A DNA stretch of 64,000 bases from Brevibacterium linens ATCC 9172 (GTDB lineage Bacteria > Actinomycetota > Actinomycetes > Actinomycetales > Brevibacteriaceae). Position 1 is the first letter of the stretch, and every line of letters begins with the position of its first letter. This document shows positions 45,813 through 55,570 of this stretch, one piece after another. Under the pieces are notes generated by a model. The model was not told the origin of the DNA. It saw only the letters and a program-made list of their open reading frames with translations, and did no database searches. A program made the position numbers and the translations under genes. The stretch spans positions 186,001 through 250,000 of the forward strand of contig NZ_FXYY01000001.1 of the NCBI RefSeq assembly GCF_900169165.1, in the 5' to 3' direction.

Positions 45813-48110
45813 GTGGCATCGTCGGCTGATTCGCGTCGTCCGCGAGGCATCTCCCGCTTAGCCTGGTGGGCGGCCAGGGCGCAGAACAACCCTGGCTACC
45901 CGCGAGTGCTCGGCCCGATGATCCGGGCCCTGCAGTCGAACCATCCGAAGGCGGACATCGACCTCGTCGTCCGGGCCTACAAGGTCGCCGAGGAGGCTCA
46001 CCGCGGGCAGACCCGGAAGTCCGGTGACGCCTATATCACCCATCCCATCGCAGTCGCGACGATCCTCGCGGAGATCGGGATGCTGCCGGTCACGCTCGCC
46101 GCCGCACTGCTGCACGACACGGTCGAAGACACCTCGTATTCGCTCGACGAGCTGACCGCGGAATTCGGGTCCGAGGTCGCAGCCATGGTCGACGGTGTGA
46201 CGAAGCTCGACAAACTCACCTACGGGCAGGCCGCGCAGTCCGAGACCGTGCGCAAGATGATCGTGGCGATGGCCAAGGACATCCGTGTCCTCGTCATCAA
46301 GCTCGCGGACCGCCTGCACAATGCACGCACCTGGCGATTCGTCCCGGCCTCGTCGAGCACGAAGAAGGCCCGCGAGACCCTCGACATCTTCGCCCCGCTG
46401 GCACATCGGCTGGGCATGAACACAATCAAATGGGAACTCGAAGACCTGTCCTTCCAGGTCCTCCATCCCAAGGTCTACGACGAAGTGGTCCGACTCGTCG
46501 CCGACAGGGCTCCCGAGCGCGAGAAGTACCTGGCCACGGTCTCCGAGGAGCTCCAGGGCGAACTCAAGGAATCCGGGATCGACGCCTCCATCACGGGGCG
46601 GCCCAAGCACTACTACTCGATCTATCAGAAGATGGTCGTGCGCGGACACGAGTTCGCCGACATCTACGATCTCGTCGGCGTCCGCGTCCTCGTCGAATCC
46701 GTGCGCGAATGCTATGCCACCCTCGGCATCGTCCACGCCCGTTGGAACCCGGTTCCCGGACGGTTCAAGGACTATATCGCCATGCCGAAGTACAACATGT
46801 ACCAGAGCCTGCACACCACGGTGATCGGTCCGGCCGGCAAACCCGTCGAGATCCAGATCCGGACCCACGAGATGGACCGGCGCGCGGAATTCGGCGTCGC
46901 CGCCCACTGGAAGTACAAGGACCTGAATAAGTCCTCGAAGGCCGTGACCTCGAACACCGCGCGTTCTGTGAAGGTCTCCGACGCCGGAGAGGTCGACGAC
47001 GCCGCCTGGCTGCGACAGCTGCTGGACTGGCAGCGCGAGGTCTCCGATCCCGACGAATTCCTCGACAGCCTCCGCTACGAGGTGAACTCGAAGGAGGTCT
47101 ACGTCTTCACGCCCAAGGGCGAGGTGATGAGCCTGCCGTCGGGTGCCACCCCCATCGACTTCGCCTATGCCGTGCACACCGAGGTCGGACACAAGACGAT
47201 GGGCGCGCGAGTCAACGGTCGCCTCGTCGCCTTGGACACGGAGCTGAAGAACGGGGACTCCGTCGAGGTATTCACCTCCAAGGACGAGAACGCCGGCCCC
47301 AGCCGTGACTGGCTCGGCTTCGTCAAGAGCCCGCGTGCCCGCAGCAAGATCCGGCAGTGGTTCTCGAAGGAACGACGCGAAGAGGCGATCGAGAACGGCC
47401 GCGAACAGCTTGCCCGAGCGATGCGACGCCATACGATCTCAGCGGCCTCGCTGATGAGTCAGGAAGCCCTCCAGGTCGTCGCCACGGAGATGCGGCTGCC
47501 CGATGTCAGCGCCCTCTACGCCGCGATCGGCAACGGCGTGTCCTCGGCCCAGCACGTCGTGGATCTGCTTGCCAAGGAAGTCGGGGAGGAGGACGACTCG
47601 GCGGTGCTGCCGCCGGAGCCGCGCAACCGGACCGGACAGTCCTCGGGGCATCATTCCTCGTCCGAAGGCGTCATCGTCAAAGGCGTCGACGATGTGCTCG
47701 TCAAACTCGCCCGCTGCTGCACCCCTGTGCCGGGAGATGAGATCCTCGGTTTCGTCACCCGCGGCTCGGGAGTCTCCGTGCATCGCGTCGACTGCCCTAA
47801 CGTGACCTCACTCAAACGGGAACCGGAACGTATGGTCGAGGTGTCCTGGGGCGAGAAGACGAGCGGAATCTACCTCGTCCAGATCCAGGTCGAAGCCCTC
47901 GACCGTTCCGGTCTGCTCTCCGACATCACGAAGGTGCTCACCGAAACCCATGTGAACATCCTGTCGGCGTCGGTCGGCACCTCCCGGGCCCGGGTGGCCC
48001 AGTCGAAGTTCGTCTTCGAGATGAGCGACGCCAGTCATCTGGACACGGTGCTCTCCGCCGTGCGCAAGGTCGAAGGGGTCTTCGACGTCTATCGCATCTC
48101 CGGCGGCTGA
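45813..48110 (+). CDS. rel: Bifunctional (p)ppGpp synthetase/hydrolase
   Basis: A 765-residue long RSH enzyme controlling the stringent response. The HD hydrolase domain has [11 protein letters not shown] and LLHDTVEDT near residues 75-105, intact. The synthetase domain has [22 protein letters not shown] and [15 protein letters not shown] follows ([19 protein letters not shown]), then a zinc-finger-type [10 protein letters not shown] segment and a C-terminal ACT domain ([17 protein letters not shown]). GTG at 45813 follows GAGGAG. Its last 22 nt overlap the convergent AbiEi-like gene. Confidence 0.97.
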   Translation: MASSADSRRPRGISRLAWWAARAQNNPGYPRVLGPMIRALQSNHPKADIDLVVRAYKVAEEAHRGQTRKSGDAYITHPIAVATILAEIGMLPVTLAAALLHDTVEDTSYSLDELTAEFGSEVAAMVDGVTKLDKLTYGQAAQSETVRKMIVAMAKDIRVLVIKLADRLHNARTWRFVPASSSTKKARETLDIFAPLAHRLGMNTIKWELEDLSFQVLHPKVYDEVVRLVADRAPEREKYLATVSEELQGELKESGIDASITGRPKHYYSIYQKMVVRGHEFADIYDLVGVRVLVESVRECYATLGIVHARWNPVPGRFKDYIAMPKYNMYQSLHTTVIGPAGKPVEIQIRTHEMDRRAEFGVAAHWKYKDLNKSSKAVTSNTARSVKVSDAGEVDDAAWLRQLLDWQREVSDPDEFLDSLRYEVNSKEVYVFTPKGEVMSLPSGATPIDFAYAVHTEVGHKTMGARVNGRLVALDTELKNGDSVEVFTSKDENAGPSRDWLGFVKSPRARSKIRQWFSKERREEAIENGREQLARAMRRHTISAASLMSQEALQVVATEMRLPDVSALYAAIGNGVSSAQHVVDLLAKEVGEEDDSAVLPPEPRNRTGQSSGHHSSSEGVIVKGVDDVLVKLARCCTPVPGDEILGFVTRGSGVSVHRVDCPNVTSLKREPERMVEVSWGEKTSGIYLVQIQVEALDRSGLLSDITKVLTETHVNILSASVGTSRARVAQSKFVFEMSDASHLDTVLSAVRKVEGVFDVYRISGG

Positions 48111-48643
48111 TCCTCCCGGTCCAGGGCCTCGCGCATCTGGGCGACGAACGGGCGGCGGGCCACCTCGGTGAGGTAGTCCCGGAAGCGTTCCCGCAGTCCC
48201 GCGGGGACCTCCGCGATGATGCCCTTGAGTGCCCGCGGGGACTCGGCCGTCCGGAACCGGAAGTGCGGGAAGAGCAGATCGTAGAGTGTGCGTTCCTCCG
48301 TGGTGATGGGCAGCCCGTCGATGAAGCACCAATCGTCGTCGGCCAAGGTCGTCTCATGGACGTCGAAACCGTCATCGGCGATCCATCGGCGTCTGGGCAG
48401 AGTGATGAAATTCAGCGGAGCAGGAGCACGGCCGAGACCCCGATGCACCCACCAGGCGCTGTCATGGGAGAGCGCGAGACCCGGCGGAATGAGCGAATGC
48501 AGGGCGGCCATACGCTCTGCGGGGGAGAGGATTGCGCCCTTGCGCACCCATGTCGATTCGGTCAGTCGGATGAGCAGTCCGTCGAGGGTGAGCTCGGTGA
48601 GCTGCTCGTACCCGAAGTCCCGCAGATGAAACAACGCCTCCAT
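48089..48643 (-). CDS. AbiEi-like protein, no partner gene visible
   Basis: A 184-residue protein resembling the AbiEi antitoxin family of actinobacteria: a short N-terminal winged-helix-like part ([20 protein letters not shown]), [13 protein letters not shown], then [17 protein letters not shown]. In type IV systems AbiEi represses an AbiEii nucleotidyltransferase toxin, but no such gene is next to it, as is common for these solitary relatives. It converges on rel with a 22-bp overlap of coding ends. The 122 bp upstream contain nothing I recognise. Confidence 0.65.
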   Translation of the reverse strand: MEALFHLRDFGYEQLTELTLDGLLIRLTESTWVRKGAILSPAERMAALHSLIPPGLALSHDSAWWVHRGLGRAPAPLNFITLPRRRWIADDGFDVHETTLADDDWCFIDGLPITTEERTLYDLLFPHFRFRTAESPRALKGIIAEVPAGLRERFRDYLTEVARRPFVAQMREALDREDQPPEMR

Positions 48644-48765
48644 ACCCGAACTATCGTCGGGTCCGGAGGCGTTGACAAGACTCCGGTGAGCGCCTGTGGA
48701 CAGGTGCTGACTCGAACGTCAGGAGCTGTGGACGAGTCTCCCCGCCCCCGTCGAGCGCCGCGGCC

Positions 48766-50118
48766 TCAGTCGAGTTCCGCGGCCGTCTGGGCGAGCTGAT
48801 CGCGCCAGGCGCGGCGGGCGTCAAGAGCTTCCTGTGCCTCCGCGACGGCCTTCTCATCGCCGCCGGACTTCGCGGTCTCGAGTTTCTTCTCGAGGTCGAC
48901 GATCGACTCGTCGAGCTGACTCAGCGCACCCGAGGTGCGGGCCTTCGTCTCCGGGTTGCTGCGCTGCCACGCGGCTTCCTCGGCGTCGGCGAGTGCACGT
49001 TCGACATCGCGCAGTCCGTTCTCCATCCGTGAGACATCGGCGCGAGGCACCTTTCCGGCGTCCTCCCACTGGTCCTGGATGGTGCGCAGCTCGCGCTTGG
49101 CCGCCATTGGGTCGGTGATCGGCAGCAGCGCCTGAGCCTTCTTCAGCAGCTCTTCCTTGACGACGAGGTTGCTCTTGAACTCCTCATCCAGAGCGGCGTT
49201 CTCCGCATCACGGGCGGAGAAGAACACGTCCTGTGCCGCCCGGAACCGAGCCCACAGAGCGTCATCGTCCTTCCGTGACGCACGCGGGGCGCGCTTCCAT
49301 TGGCTCATCAGGTCCTTGTACTTCTGGGACACGGTGCGGAAATCGGTCGAGGCCGACAGCGACTCAGCCTCGGCGACGATCTTCTCCTTGATCCGCTTGC
49401 CTTCGGCATTGACCTTGTCGAGTTCGGCGAAGAACTCCTTGCGCTTGTGTTCGAAGGTGTTCCGGGCCTGTGAGAACCGGCCCCAGAGCTCCTGGTCGAC
49501 GGCACGCGGCAGACGCGGTCCGCTGCGCTGCATGTCCTTCCACTGTGCGAAGAGCTCACGCAGGCGAGCACCCGAGTGCTTCCACTGGATCTTCGACGGA
49601 TCCTGCTTGGCCAGGGTCTCGGCCTCCACGACGAGAGCCTCACGGTCCTCGGCTGCTGCCAGCTTCGCAGCCTGGGCCCGGGCAGCCTGCCGGGACTCCG
49701 TGGCCTCGGCATCGGAGATGAGGGTATCGAGTGTGGCGCTGAGCCCCTTGAGATCACCGACGACGTTGGCCTCGGGAAGCGACTCCTGCAGCGCTTTCGC
49801 CGCCGAGACCACCTCACGGCCGGGCGCGCCCGCAGACAGACGGTTGCGCAGCAGGACCGCGTTCTCGGCGAGTTCGACGTACTTCTTCGCGAAGTACTCG
49901 AGCGCCTCGTCGGGGGTGGCGTCCGGATACTGACCGACGGCCCGTTCGCCTGCTGGGGTGGTGACGAACACATTGCCGTCCGCATCGGCACGACCATGGC
50001 TCACCGCGCGAGCCACCTCGGCGTCGTGGTCGATATGGCTGGCATTGACCACCTGTGCCGCCTGCGGACGCGGCAGAGACGACGGACGGGGGGTCGGCTT
50101 CGGTGTCGGGGTCGACAT
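48766..50118 (-). CDS. DUF349 coiled-coil protein
   Basis: A 450-residue, mostly helical, highly charged protein. After a Pro-rich N-terminus and a short beta segment (VFVTTPAGERAVGQYPDATP), it has several DUF349-type repeats, each with a W-K-x2-R/G pattern: IQWKHSGARLRELFAQWKDM, LMSQWKRAPRASRKDDDALW and TIQDQWEDAGKVPRAD. A C-terminal coiled coil follows. The function is not established. I start at ATG 50118 (AAGGTGAG upstream) rather than GTG 50127. It is divergent from the metallo-hydrolase gene across a 119-bp region holding a palindrome. Confidence 0.88.
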   Translation of the reverse strand: MSTPTPKPTPRPSSLPRPQAAQVVNASHIDHDAEVARAVSHGRADADGNVFVTTPAGERAVGQYPDATPDEALEYFAKKYVELAENAVLLRNRLSAGAPGREVVSAAKALQESLPEANVVGDLKGLSATLDTLISDAEATESRQAARAQAAKLAAAEDREALVVEAETLAKQDPSKIQWKHSGARLRELFAQWKDMQRSGPRLPRAVDQELWGRFSQARNTFEHKRKEFFAELDKVNAEGKRIKEKIVAEAESLSASTDFRTVSQKYKDLMSQWKRAPRASRKDDDALWARFRAAQDVFFSARDAENAALDEEFKSNLVVKEELLKKAQALLPITDPMAAKRELRTIQDQWEDAGKVPRADVSRMENGLRDVERALADAEEAAWQRSNPETKARTSGALSQLDESIVDLEKKLETAKSGGDEKAVAEAQEALDARRAWRDQLAQTAAELD

Positions 50119-50181
50119 GGTTCTCACCTTGTTTCCATCGGTCGAACCGGCAGGTCATTCCACCCGCCGATCACTCGATTG

Positions 50182-50200
50182 TGGGATAGACGTTATCCCA
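50182..50200. promoter_or_regulatory. Candidate operator in a divergent promoter region
   Basis: TGGGATA, 5 nt (GACGT), TATCCCA: a 7-bp inverted repeat near the presumed -35 region of the gene at 50238 and 64 nt before the DUF349 start. No regulator is identified. Confidence 0.4.
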
Positions 50201-50225
50201 GCATAACCATCGGCGAGCGTGTAGA

Positions 50226-50231
50226 TAGACT
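50226..50231 (+). promoter_or_regulatory. -10 element of a leaderless transcript
   Basis: TAGACT ends 6 nt before ATG 50238. Confidence 0.6.
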
Positions 50232-50237
50232 TTGCAC

Positions 50238-50882
50238 ATGGATGTGTTCTCGACCAACGCCGAATTCCTCGATGTCAACTGCTATGCCGTGCGCGCAGAC
50301 GGACGCACCGACTGCATTCTCATCGACTCCGGATACGACTGTGCCCCCGGCCTCGAGAAGCTGCTGAGCGAGGAAGGATCGGAACCGCGGGCCATCTTCC
50401 TCACCCACGGCCACCCCGACCATATTCTGGGCCTGACCAATGTGCTCGCGCGCTGGGACGTGCCCGTCCACCTCGGCGCCGCCGACCGATACCGTCTCGA
50501 CTCCCCGGCGACGACGCTCACCCCGCAGTTCGCGGCGATGCTGGCCCCGCTCGTTCAGGACTGGACCGCCCCGGTCGCGACCGACATCACCGACGGGCAG
50601 AGCATCGAGATCGCGGGACTGACCATCACGGCGGTCGCCGCACCCGGGCATACGGAAGGATCCATGCTGCTGCGCGTCGCCGACGGCGAAGACGAGGTCG
50701 TCTTCACCGGTGACGTCGTCTTCGCCGGGGCCATCGGCCGCGTCGACCTGCCCGGGGGAGACCCGCAGGCCATGCAGGAGTCGCTGCGGACATTCGCCGC
50801 ACTCCCGGACGTGCCGATCTATCCTGGACACGGCCCGGCGTCCCGCGTGAGCACAGAACTCGCGACGAACCCGTTCTTCTGA
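50238..50882 (+). CDS. Metallo-beta-lactamase-fold hydrolase (glyoxalase II-like)
   Basis: A 214-residue MBL-fold protein. Metal motif THGHPDHILG lies near residues 57-66, with AAPGHTEGSMLL, FTGDVVFAGAIGRVDLPGG and IYPGHGPAS following. It resembles small glyoxalase II-type thioesterases, which in organisms without glutathione may act on mycothiol or other thioesters (inference). ATG at 50238 has no ribosome binding site and a -10 ends 6 nt upstream; TTG at 50232 is less likely. hisS starts 41 nt downstream; this pairing is common in actinobacteria. Confidence 0.9.
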   Translation: MDVFSTNAEFLDVNCYAVRADGRTDCILIDSGYDCAPGLEKLLSEEGSEPRAIFLTHGHPDHILGLTNVLARWDVPVHLGAADRYRLDSPATTLTPQFAAMLAPLVQDWTAPVATDITDGQSIEIAGLTITAVAAPGHTEGSMLLRVADGEDEVVFTGDVVFAGAIGRVDLPGGDPQAMQESLRTFAALPDVPIYPGHGPASRVSTELATNPFF

Positions 50883-50923
50883 ACGCATCACAAACCACCA
50901 CCACACCGAAAGCAAGGAGCACC

Positions 50924-52258
50924 ATGGCGAAGTCAGCCCGTCTGTCCGGATTCCCGGAACGACTCCCGGCCGAACGCGTGATCGAGAAGGCCATCATCGA
51001 CACGCTCGAACACACCTTCGCCCTGCACGGGTTCTCCGCCCTCAACCACCGCGCCGTCGAACCGATCAGCCAACTGGCCAAGGACGGAGAGATCGACAAG
51101 GAGATCTTCGCCGTCTCCCGCCTCCACTCCGAGGGTGCCGAACGCAACCCGCTCGGACTCCACTTCGACCTCACGGTGCCCCTGGCCCGCTATGTCGCCG
51201 ACAATGCGAACGACCTGAGCTTCCCGTTCAAGGCCGCCCGCGTCCAGCCCGTCTGGCGCGGCGAACGACCGCAGGCCGGCCGCTACCGTGAGTTCATCCA
51301 GGCCGATATCGACGTCATCGCCGATTCCGAGCTGCCCGGACACTTCGAGGTCGAGATCCCCCTGGCCGTGGCCGATGCGTTCTCCCGTCTCGCTCCGCTC
51401 GGCGTGCCCGGAATCAAGATCGTCGTCAATGACCGCAGGCTGCTCGAAGGCTTCGCTCGCGGAATCGGACTGACGAACATCCAAGCCGTGCTGCGCTGCC
51501 TCGACAAATACGACAAGATCGGTCCCGACGAAGTGGCGAAGCTGCTGGCTGCCGAAGCGGGCGCCGATGAGGAGCAGCAGCGCCTGTGCTTGGAGCTGGC
51601 CGCCATCGAATCCGACTCCCCGGACTTCGCCGATGAGGTGCGCGCGCTCGGCGTCGACCACCCGCTGCTGGAGACCGGACTCGAATCGCTGACGACGCTG
51701 CTGGCAGCCGCCGCCGTTCGCGCACCCGGAGTCGTCGTCGCCCAGCTCAAGATCGCCCGCGGCCTCGACTACTACACGGGAGCGGTCTATGAGACCCAGC
51801 TGATCGGTCACGAAGAGCTCGGCTCCGTGTCCTCCGGCGGTCGCTACGATTCGCTCGTGACCGTGGGCAAGAAGAGCTATCCCGGGGTGGGCATGTCCAT
51901 CGGCGTCTCCCGCCTCATGGCGTTCATCCTCGGCGAGGAATCCGCCGTCCGTGCCACCCGCGGCACCCCCTCGGCCGTCGTCATCGCCGTCACCGAGGAG
52001 GCCCGACGCGGCGAGGCCGACGCCGTGGCCGCGCAGCTGCGGTCCCGGGACATCCCGTGCGAGGTCTCGCCGAGCGCGGCGAAATTCGGCAAGCAGATCC
52101 GCTATGCCGAACGTCGCGAGATTCCATTCGTCTGGTTCACCGACGGTGAGTCCGGTCACGAGGTCAAGGACATCCGTTCGGGGGAGCAGGCCACGGCGGA
52201 TCCGGGCACGTGGACTCCGGCGGACGACGACCTGTGGCCCCGCGTGTACCGGAGCTGA
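50924..52258 (+). CDS. hisS: Histidyl-tRNA synthetase
   Basis: A 444-residue class II synthetase. It shows motif 1 (LEHTFALHGF...AVEPISQL), LHFDLTVPLARYV, motif 2 (VQPVWRGERPQAGRYREFIQ), the HisA signature GLDYYTGAVYE and a C-terminal anticodon domain (SAVVIAVTEEARR). ATG at 50924 follows AAGGAGC. It belongs to the longer actinobacterial type with LGLHFDLTVP. aspS follows after 58 nt that include a possible -10 (TATCAT, 52271-52276). Confidence 0.95.
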   Translation: MAKSARLSGFPERLPAERVIEKAIIDTLEHTFALHGFSALNHRAVEPISQLAKDGEIDKEIFAVSRLHSEGAERNPLGLHFDLTVPLARYVADNANDLSFPFKAARVQPVWRGERPQAGRYREFIQADIDVIADSELPGHFEVEIPLAVADAFSRLAPLGVPGIKIVVNDRRLLEGFARGIGLTNIQAVLRCLDKYDKIGPDEVAKLLAAEAGADEEQQRLCLELAAIESDSPDFADEVRALGVDHPLLETGLESLTTLLAAAAVRAPGVVVAQLKIARGLDYYTGAVYETQLIGHEELGSVSSGGRYDSLVTVGKKSYPGVGMSIGVSRLMAFILGEESAVRATRGTPSAVVIAVTEEARRGEADAVAAQLRSRDIPCEVSPSAAKFGKQIRYAERREIPFVWFTDGESGHEVKDIRSGEQATADPGTWTPADDDLWPRVYRS

Positions 52259-52316
52259 GCGCAGGGCGACTATCATTGATCAGGCGCTAGACCACAACAT
52301 CACAAAGGAGCCCTAG

Positions 52317-54101
52317 GTGCTGCGAAGCCACGAAGCCGGAAGCCTGCGAGCCGCGAACGCAGGAGAAACCGTCACCCTCACCGGGTGGGTCGATCGTCGT
52401 CGCGATCACGGAGGTGTCGCCTTCATCGATCTGCGTGACGCTTCGGGAATCGTGCAGGTCGTCGTCCGTGAGGACGATGCCCACCAGCTGCGCAACGAAA
52501 CCGTCGTCAAGGCCACCGGAACCGTGTCGGTCCGCCCCGACGGCAACACCAACCCGAACCTGCCCACCGGTGAGATCGAGGTCATCGACACCACCGTCGA
52601 GGTGCTCTCCGAAGCAGCGGCCCTGCCGTTCCAGGTCTCCGACCATGCCGAGGACTCCGGTGCTGTGGGTGAGGAGACCCGTCTGCGCTACCGGTACCTC
52701 GACCTGCGCCGTTCGGGCCCGGCCAAGACGATTCGTCTGCGCTCCGATGTCAACAGGGCCGCGCGGTCGGTCCTCGACGCCCACAGCTTCGTCGAGGTCG
52801 AGACTCCGACCCTGACGAAGTCGACTCCGGAAGGCGCCCGCGACTTCCTCGTCCCGGCTCGGCTCAAGCCCGGTTCCTGGTACGCACTGCCGCAGTCCCC
52901 GCAGCTGTTCAAGCAGCTGCTCCAGGTCGCCGGCATGGAACGCTACTACCAGATCGCCCGCTGCTACCGCGACGAGGACTTCCGCGCCGACCGTCAGCCC
53001 GAGTTCACCCAGCTCGACATCGAAGCCTCCTTCGTCGAGCAGGAGGACATCATCGCGCTGGCCGAAGAGATCCTCACAGCACTGTGGAAGCTCATCGGTC
53101 ACGACATCACCACGCCGATCCCGCACATCACCTACCACGAGGCGATGGAGAAGTACGGTTCGGACAAGCCGGACCTGCGTTTCGGCCTCGAACTGCACAA
53201 CCTCACCGAGTTCTTCCAGGACACCCCGTTCCGCGTCTTCCAGTCGCCGTATGTCGGCTCCGTCGTCTATCCGGGCGGCGGCTCCCTGCCGCGTCGTCAG
53301 CTCGACGGCTGGCAGGACTGGGCCAAGCAGCGCGGGGCGAAGGGCCTGGCCTATGTGCTCATCGGCGAAGACGGCACCCTGACGGGTCCGGTGGCCAAGA
53401 ACATCTCCGATGAGGAGAAGGCGGGACTCGCCGAGGCGGCCGGTGCGCAGCCGGGCGATGCGATCTTCTTCGCCGCCGGTGAGGCGAACTCCTCCCGTGC
53501 CCTGCTCGGTGCCGCCCGCAACGAGATCGCCGAGCGCACGGGTCTGATCAAGGACGGCGACTGGGCCTTCGTGTGGGTCGTCGACGCACCCCTGTTCGAA
53601 TCGGCCGCCGAGGCGCAGGCCGCCGGAGACGTCGCCGTCGGCGGCGGACAGTGGACCGCCGTCCACCACGCCTTCACCGCACCGAAGCCCGAGTTCCTCG
53701 ACACGCTCGAAGAGGACCCGGGCGCGGCGCTGGCCTACGCCTACGACATCGTCTGCAACGGCAACGAGATCGGCGGCGGCTCGATCCGCATCCACCGCAA
53801 GGACGTCCAGGAACGCGTCTTTTCGATCATGGGCATCTCCGCCGAAGAGGCCGAGGAGAAGTTCGGCTTCCTCCTCGAAGCCTTCAAGTTCGGCGCACCC
53901 CCGCACGGCGGCATCGCCTTCGGCTGGGACCGCATCGTGTCCCTGCTGGCCGGCGTCGACTCGATCCGTGAAGTCATCGCCTTCCCGAAGTCCGGCGGCG
54001 GATTCGATCCGCTCACCCAGGCACCGGCCCCGATCACCGACGCCCAGCGTGCCGAGGCCGGAGTCGACTTCGAACCGGAAGACGACGACGCCGAGGCCTG
54101 A
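52317..54101 (+). CDS. aspS: Aspartyl-tRNA synthetase, probably non-discriminating
   Basis: A 594-residue bacterial-type AspRS: N-terminal OB fold ([18 protein letters not shown]), class II core with [20 protein letters not shown] and [20 protein letters not shown], a GAD insertion domain and motif 3 in [16 protein letters not shown]. His31, in RDHGG, is the residue found in non-discriminating AspRS that also charges tRNA-Asn, against Leu in E. coli; this fits organisms that make Asn-tRNA by amidotransferase. GTG at 52317. The stop overlaps rarA by one base. Confidence 0.96.
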   Translation: MLRSHEAGSLRAANAGETVTLTGWVDRRRDHGGVAFIDLRDASGIVQVVVREDDAHQLRNETVVKATGTVSVRPDGNTNPNLPTGEIEVIDTTVEVLSEAAALPFQVSDHAEDSGAVGEETRLRYRYLDLRRSGPAKTIRLRSDVNRAARSVLDAHSFVEVETPTLTKSTPEGARDFLVPARLKPGSWYALPQSPQLFKQLLQVAGMERYYQIARCYRDEDFRADRQPEFTQLDIEASFVEQEDIIALAEEILTALWKLIGHDITTPIPHITYHEAMEKYGSDKPDLRFGLELHNLTEFFQDTPFRVFQSPYVGSVVYPGGGSLPRRQLDGWQDWAKQRGAKGLAYVLIGEDGTLTGPVAKNISDEEKAGLAEAAGAQPGDAIFFAAGEANSSRALLGAARNEIAERTGLIKDGDWAFVWVVDAPLFESAAEAQAAGDVAVGGGQWTAVHHAFTAPKPEFLDTLEEDPGAALAYAYDIVCNGNEIGGGSIRIHRKDVQERVFSIMGISAEEAEEKFGFLLEAFKFGAPPHGGIAFGWDRIVSLLAGVDSIREVIAFPKSGGGFDPLTQAPAPITDAQRAEAGVDFEPEDDDAEA

Positions 54102-55504
54102 TGAGCCAAGAACCCAATCTGTTCTCCGACGGCCCGGACCAGGATTCGCCTGGTCCGGGCTTCGCCGGTTCCTCCGGGACCTCCTCGGGGCGGGCCTTGG
54201 ATCCGTTGGCCGTGCGGATGCGTCCGCGGACACTGGCCGAAGTCGTCGGTCAGGAGCATCTGACCTTCCCCGGTTCCCCGCTCAACCAACTCGTCGAAGC
54301 CAGCGGGGGAGACCGGGCGGGAGCCTCCTCGGTGATCCTGTGGGGTCCGCCCGGAGTCGGCAAGACCACGCTGGCCCATGTCATCTCCCACGCCCCGGGC
54401 CGCACCTTCGTCGAACTCTCCGCGATCACCGCGGGCGTCAAGGACGTGCGCCAGGTGATCGAGAACGCCCGCCGCGAGCGGGAGATGTACTCACGGACCA
54501 CCGTCCTCTTCCTCGACGAGATCCACCGGTTCTCGAAAGCCCAGCAGGATGCCCTGCTGCCGGCGGTGGAGAACCGGCTCGTCGTGCTCGTGGCCGCCAC
54601 CACCGAGAACCCGTCGTTCTCCGTCATCTCACCTCTGCTGTCGCGGTCGCTCATGCTCACCCTGCGTCCGCTCGACGACGAGGCGGTCGGCAATCTGCTC
54701 GATCGTGCCGTCGAATCCGATCGTGGGCTGGCCGGGCAGTTCACCCTCACCGAGGAGGCCCGGAACTTCATCGTCCGCATCGCCGGAGCCGACGCCCGCC
54801 GGTCGCTGACCGTCCTCGAAGCCGCCGCCGGAATCGCCGCCGCCCAGACCGAGGAGACCGGCGACGAGCCGATCTCGATCACCGAATCCGCCTGCGCCGA
54901 GGCGAGCAGCGAGACCGTTCTGCGCTATGACAAGAACGGCGACCAGCACTACGACGTGGTCTCCGCGTTCATCAAATCCATCCGCGGTTCCGATGTCGAC
55001 GCGGCCCTGCACTATCTCGCACGGATGATCGTCGCCGGTGAGGACCCGCGCTTCATCGCCCGCCGTGTCGTCATCTCCGCTGCCGAGGACATCGGCATGG
55101 CCGACCCGCAGGCGCTGCCCATCGCCGTGGCCGCCTCGACCGCGGTTGCCAACATCGGCATGCCCGAAGGACGGATACCGCTGGCCGAAGCGGTGACCTA
55201 CCTCGCTCTGGCCCCGAAGTCGAACGCCAGCTACCGCGCGCTGGACGCCGCGATCGCCGATGTGAAGAACGGACTCGCCGGGCAGGTGCCGATGCATCTG
55301 CGCGACGCCCACTATCCGGGGGCGAAGGAACTCGGTCACGGCGAAGGCTACAAATACTCGCACGACTATCCGCACGGGGTCGCCGATCAGGAGTATCTGC
55401 CGGAGACCCTGCGCGGAAAGCGCTACTACACTCCGACGGGCAACGGGATGGAACGGTCCATGACTGAGAGGCTCGAGAACCTCCGGCGACTCCTGCGGCC
55501 CTGA
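54101..55504 (+). CDS. rarA: Replication-associated recombination ATPase RarA (MgsA)
   Basis: A 467-residue AAA+ protein of the RarA/WRNIP1 family. [16 protein letters not shown] opens the ATPase; Walker A is [11 protein letters not shown], Walker B is [16 protein letters not shown], and sensor 1 is in AATTENPSF. The C-terminal tetramerisation region has [15 protein letters not shown] and the closing [11 protein letters not shown]. It acts at stalled forks with SSB. The ATG at 54101 overlaps the aspS TGA. An N-terminal Gly/Ser/Pro tail of about 25 residues precedes the core. Confidence 0.95.
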   Translation: MSQEPNLFSDGPDQDSPGPGFAGSSGTSSGRALDPLAVRMRPRTLAEVVGQEHLTFPGSPLNQLVEASGGDRAGASSVILWGPPGVGKTTLAHVISHAPGRTFVELSAITAGVKDVRQVIENARREREMYSRTTVLFLDEIHRFSKAQQDALLPAVENRLVVLVAATTENPSFSVISPLLSRSLMLTLRPLDDEAVGNLLDRAVESDRGLAGQFTLTEEARNFIVRIAGADARRSLTVLEAAAGIAAAQTEETGDEPISITESACAEASSETVLRYDKNGDQHYDVVSAFIKSIRGSDVDAALHYLARMIVAGEDPRFIARRVVISAAEDIGMADPQALPIAVAASTAVANIGMPEGRIPLAEAVTYLALAPKSNASYRALDAAIADVKNGLAGQVPMHLRDAHYPGAKELGHGEGYKYSHDYPHGVADQEYLPETLRGKRYYTPTGNGMERSMTERLENLRRLLRP

Positions 55505-55570
55505 TAACTTAGGTGACAGACGCGGTGACGGGCTGAATCATCGCGGGCGGCGCCGAGCGAGGAGGACGGC

